DNA of 7,992 nt from Bacteroidia bacterium. GTDB lineage: Bacteria > Bacteroidota > Bacteroidia > JABDFU01. Below the pieces are notes generated by a model, which was not told the origin of the DNA, searched no databases, and was given only the letters and a program-made list of their open reading frames with translations. Each line of letters begins with the position of its first letter. Position 1 is the first letter of the stretch. This document shows positions 6,813 through 7,992 of this stretch, one piece after another. The stretch is from the NCBI GenBank assembly GCA_020849195.1, contig JADLGT010000116.1, forward strand, positions 1 through 7,992, given 5' to 3'. The position numbers and the translations under genes were made by a program.

Positions 6813-6828
6813 AAGAGGGCGCCTGCTT
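6813..6828. promoter_or_regulatory. Imperfect loopless dyad upstream of the DUF6922 gene, possible operator
   Basis: The 16-base sequence AAGAGGGCGCCTGCTT is close to self-complementary: three outer pairs (AAG/CTT), one mismatch, one G-T pair and a GGCGCC core. It lies about 20 bases upstream of the chosen ATG, in the 56 bases between the stop of the glycosyltransferase gene and that ATG. It has no loop, so it would suit a dimeric DNA-binding protein better than an RNA terminator. Some toxin-antitoxin operons are autoregulated at such sites, but the match here is short and could be chance. Confidence 0.2.
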
Positions 6829-6849
6829 AAATTATGAAAAAGAATAAAT

Positions 6850-7803
6850 TTATGATGTTCCCGAATAAGATGTTCCCAGTAGTTTTATTATCTTTTCGTC
6901 GTTCCACTTTGCAGAGGGGTCGGCAAACCGACGAAACAAGGCAAAAGGCATTTTTAGCAACGAACGCCAAAGAGCTTTATACGGATTTTTTCCTATGCGC
7001 CACCCCATGAGCAATCGGTAGGGTAAAAGTAGCAAAAAAGAAAAGAGAAAAAATGGAGTGTTGCCATTGCGAACCATCCATGCGATTTGGTTTGTATATA
7101 CATTCTGTTCAAGCTTATCGGCCTTAAATTGATCTTTGATGGTTCCTCCTTCGCGGTGATACAAAATAGCATCGGGATGGTAAACAATTTTATACCCTTG
7201 ATGCCATGCCCTGTGTCCGAGGTCTAAATCTTCACAATAAGCGGGTCGGTATAATGAGTCAAAGCCTTTTAATTGATTGTATGCCTCTGTACGAAAAACC
7301 GCTGCTCCTCCTCCGGCATATAAGGTGTATCTGATTTTATTGTCGTTTTCTTTTTCATAAAAACTTTTCATCCATCCTCTGCTTAACTGCAAAACCCTTA
7401 CACCTGTAACAGTATATGTGTCATCCCAATCGCGTATTTTGCAGGTAACCGCAAATAAATTGTCATCTTTCGAAATAACATCCAATGTTTTGTTCAACAC
7501 ATCAGGGTGGAAGCGCATATCGTCGTTGAGAATAAAAACGAATTTTGTTTTTATTTTTTCTACAAAAGGGTTGAGCGAAAACAAGTAATCGTTCACAGGA
7601 GAAAACTCATATTTGAACTCCGGAAAATTTTGATTCACATATTGCCGGGTTGGCTCGTGGCAGCCATTGTCAACAATCAACACGGTAATGTCATAACCCG
7701 GGGTATTGGCAATCGCTTTTTGAACTGTGGGTAATAAATACTCCAAATGGTGTTTACCCTTGTAGGTAAGGATTAATAAGGTGCAGGCGATTTGATTTGC
7801 CAT
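6850..7803 (-). CDS. Glycosyltransferase family 2 with C-terminal membrane segment
   Basis: This is a GT-A fold inverting glycosyltransferase of the rhamnosyltransferase-like type found in polysaccharide loci; it would act at the cytoplasmic face of the membrane. Motifs in its 317 residues are LLILTYKGKHHLEYLLPTV (9-27), VLIVDNG (41-47), the metal-site region FILNDDMRFHPD (90-101), AGGGAAVFRTEAYNQLKGFD (163-182), and YCEDLDLGHRAWHQGYK (189-205), the ED-x-DLG-x-R element carrying the likely catalytic acid. One hydrophobic helix (about 249-266) follows, then a basic tail that would anchor it to the membrane. The end, GTSYSGTS, is encoded by a 9-base direct repeat. The ATG at 7803 is preceded by an A-rich stretch and no Shine-Dalgarno. 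It lies 38 bases after a DUF4143-type ATPase tail and 56 bases before the chosen DUF6922 start, so it is flanked by non-polysaccharide genes on both sides. The sugar specificity is unknown. Confidence 0.92.
   Translation of the reverse strand: MANQIACTLLILTYKGKHHLEYLLPTVQKAIANTPGYDITVLIVDNGCHEPTRQYVNQNFPEFKYEFSPVNDYLFSLNPFVEKIKTKFVFILNDDMRFHPDVLNKTLDVISKDDNLFAVTCKIRDWDDTYTVTGVRVLQLSRGWMKSFYEKENDNKIRYTLYAGGGAAVFRTEAYNQLKGFDSLYRPAYCEDLDLGHRAWHQGYKIVYHPDAILYHREGGTIKDQFKADKLEQNVYTNQIAWMVRNGNTPFFLFSFLLLLPYRLLMGWRIGKNPYKALWRSLLKMPFALFRRFADPSAKWNDEKIIKLLGTSYSGTS
6854..6877. repeat. Direct repeat GATGTTCCC (two 9-base copies)
   Basis: Copies at 6854-6862 and 6869-6877, 6 bases apart, lie at the very 3' end of the glycosyltransferase gene and encode its repeated GTS residues on the minus strand. 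This may be a small slippage duplication or chance; no third copy was seen at the other edge of the two-gene module near 5870. Confidence 0.4.
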
Positions 7804-7841
7804 TTTTGTTTTAAAGTTTTAAAAATTTTTCTTACAAACGT

Positions 7842-7992
7842 TCAAAAAAACTCAATAGGGTTTATTGTTAAAAATTCCTGCAATGGAATGCCTGATTTGC
7901 CTGTCAGTATTACTTTGTCCGGTTTAAATTTTTTACTGAACACATCCATCCCAGTTGTTTTAGCTGTCGTTCCACTTTTTACCTCAATACCA
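7842..7992 (-). CDS. C-terminal end of an AAA-type ATPase with DUF4143 domain (partial, N-terminus off the window)
   Basis: Only the last 49 complete codons and the TGA are visible; the gene continues past 7992. The visible part begins GIEVKSGTTAKTTGMDVF and contains KPDKVILTGKSGIPLQEF before ending LTINPIEFF. The E-V-K-S-G element followed by a K-V-I-L-x-G strand and a final GIPLxxFLxxNPxxxF pattern is characteristic of the nuclease-like C-terminal region of DUF4143 ATP-binding proteins, which are frequent accessory genes in Bacteroidota. Their cellular role is not well established; they are not polysaccharide enzymes. The reading frame was translated directly and is too short at the window edge to stand out as an open frame. 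It ends 38 bases before the glycosyltransferase start, on the same strand. A run of seven T residues precedes the TGA. Confidence 0.7.
   Translation of the reverse strand, partial: GIEVKSGTTAKTTGMDVFSKKFKPDKVILTGKSGIPLQEFLTINPIEFF

Noticed and set aside
7804..7841. Bacteroidota-type promoter before the GT2 gene
   Set aside because: A TTTG is present, but no TAnnTTTG at the right distance; the A/T-rich run alone is not enough.

Overview
The window is an AT-rich piece of a bacterial chromosome in which every supported gene lies on the minus strand, so transcription runs from high to low coordinates. Start codons are preceded by A/T-rich sequence with no clear Shine-Dalgarno motif. Two accessory families typical of Bacteroidota are present: a DUF6922/AbiEii-type nucleotidyltransferase pair and a DUF4143-type ATPase tail. 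Together these point to a member of the Bacteroidota; the exact genus cannot be read from the sequence.

The main content is part of a surface-polysaccharide (capsule, O-antigen or exopolysaccharide) biosynthesis locus. In transcription order it holds the 3' end of a DUF4143-type AAA ATPase gene (7842-7992, not a polysaccharide gene), a family 2 glycosyltransferase with a C-terminal membrane segment (6850-7803), a two-gene DUF6922/nucleotidyltransferase module resembling type IV toxin-antitoxin systems (5871-6793), and a short hydrophobic gene remnant with a frameshift (about 5730-5870). After these come an RmlD-like sugar-nucleotide reductase (4913-5737), a GT4 glycosyltransferase (3677-4906), a 721-residue fusion of a GT2 domain to an alpha/alpha-toroid domain (1515-3680), an FkbM-family methyltransferase homologue (710-1525) and the first 237 codons of a WecB-type UDP-GlcNAc 2-epimerase (1-713, cut by the window edge).

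The block from 1 to 5737 is a tightly packed operon: neighbours overlap by 4, 11 and 4 bases or are 6 bases apart. The reductase and epimerase would supply activated sugars, the glycosyltransferases would assemble the repeat unit, and the FkbM homologue (if active) would O-methylate it. The toroid domain of the fusion may modify or recognise the glycan. No flippase, polymerase or chain-length regulator lies in the window.

The most notable points are the GT2-toroid fusion, an FkbM protein whose usual acidic motif is replaced, and the toxin-antitoxin-like pair. That pair appears to have replaced most of an older operon gene, whose frameshifted 3' end survives in front of the reductase gene. No RNA gene, CRISPR array or complete insertion sequence was seen, and no gene-free stretch exceeds about 140 bases.
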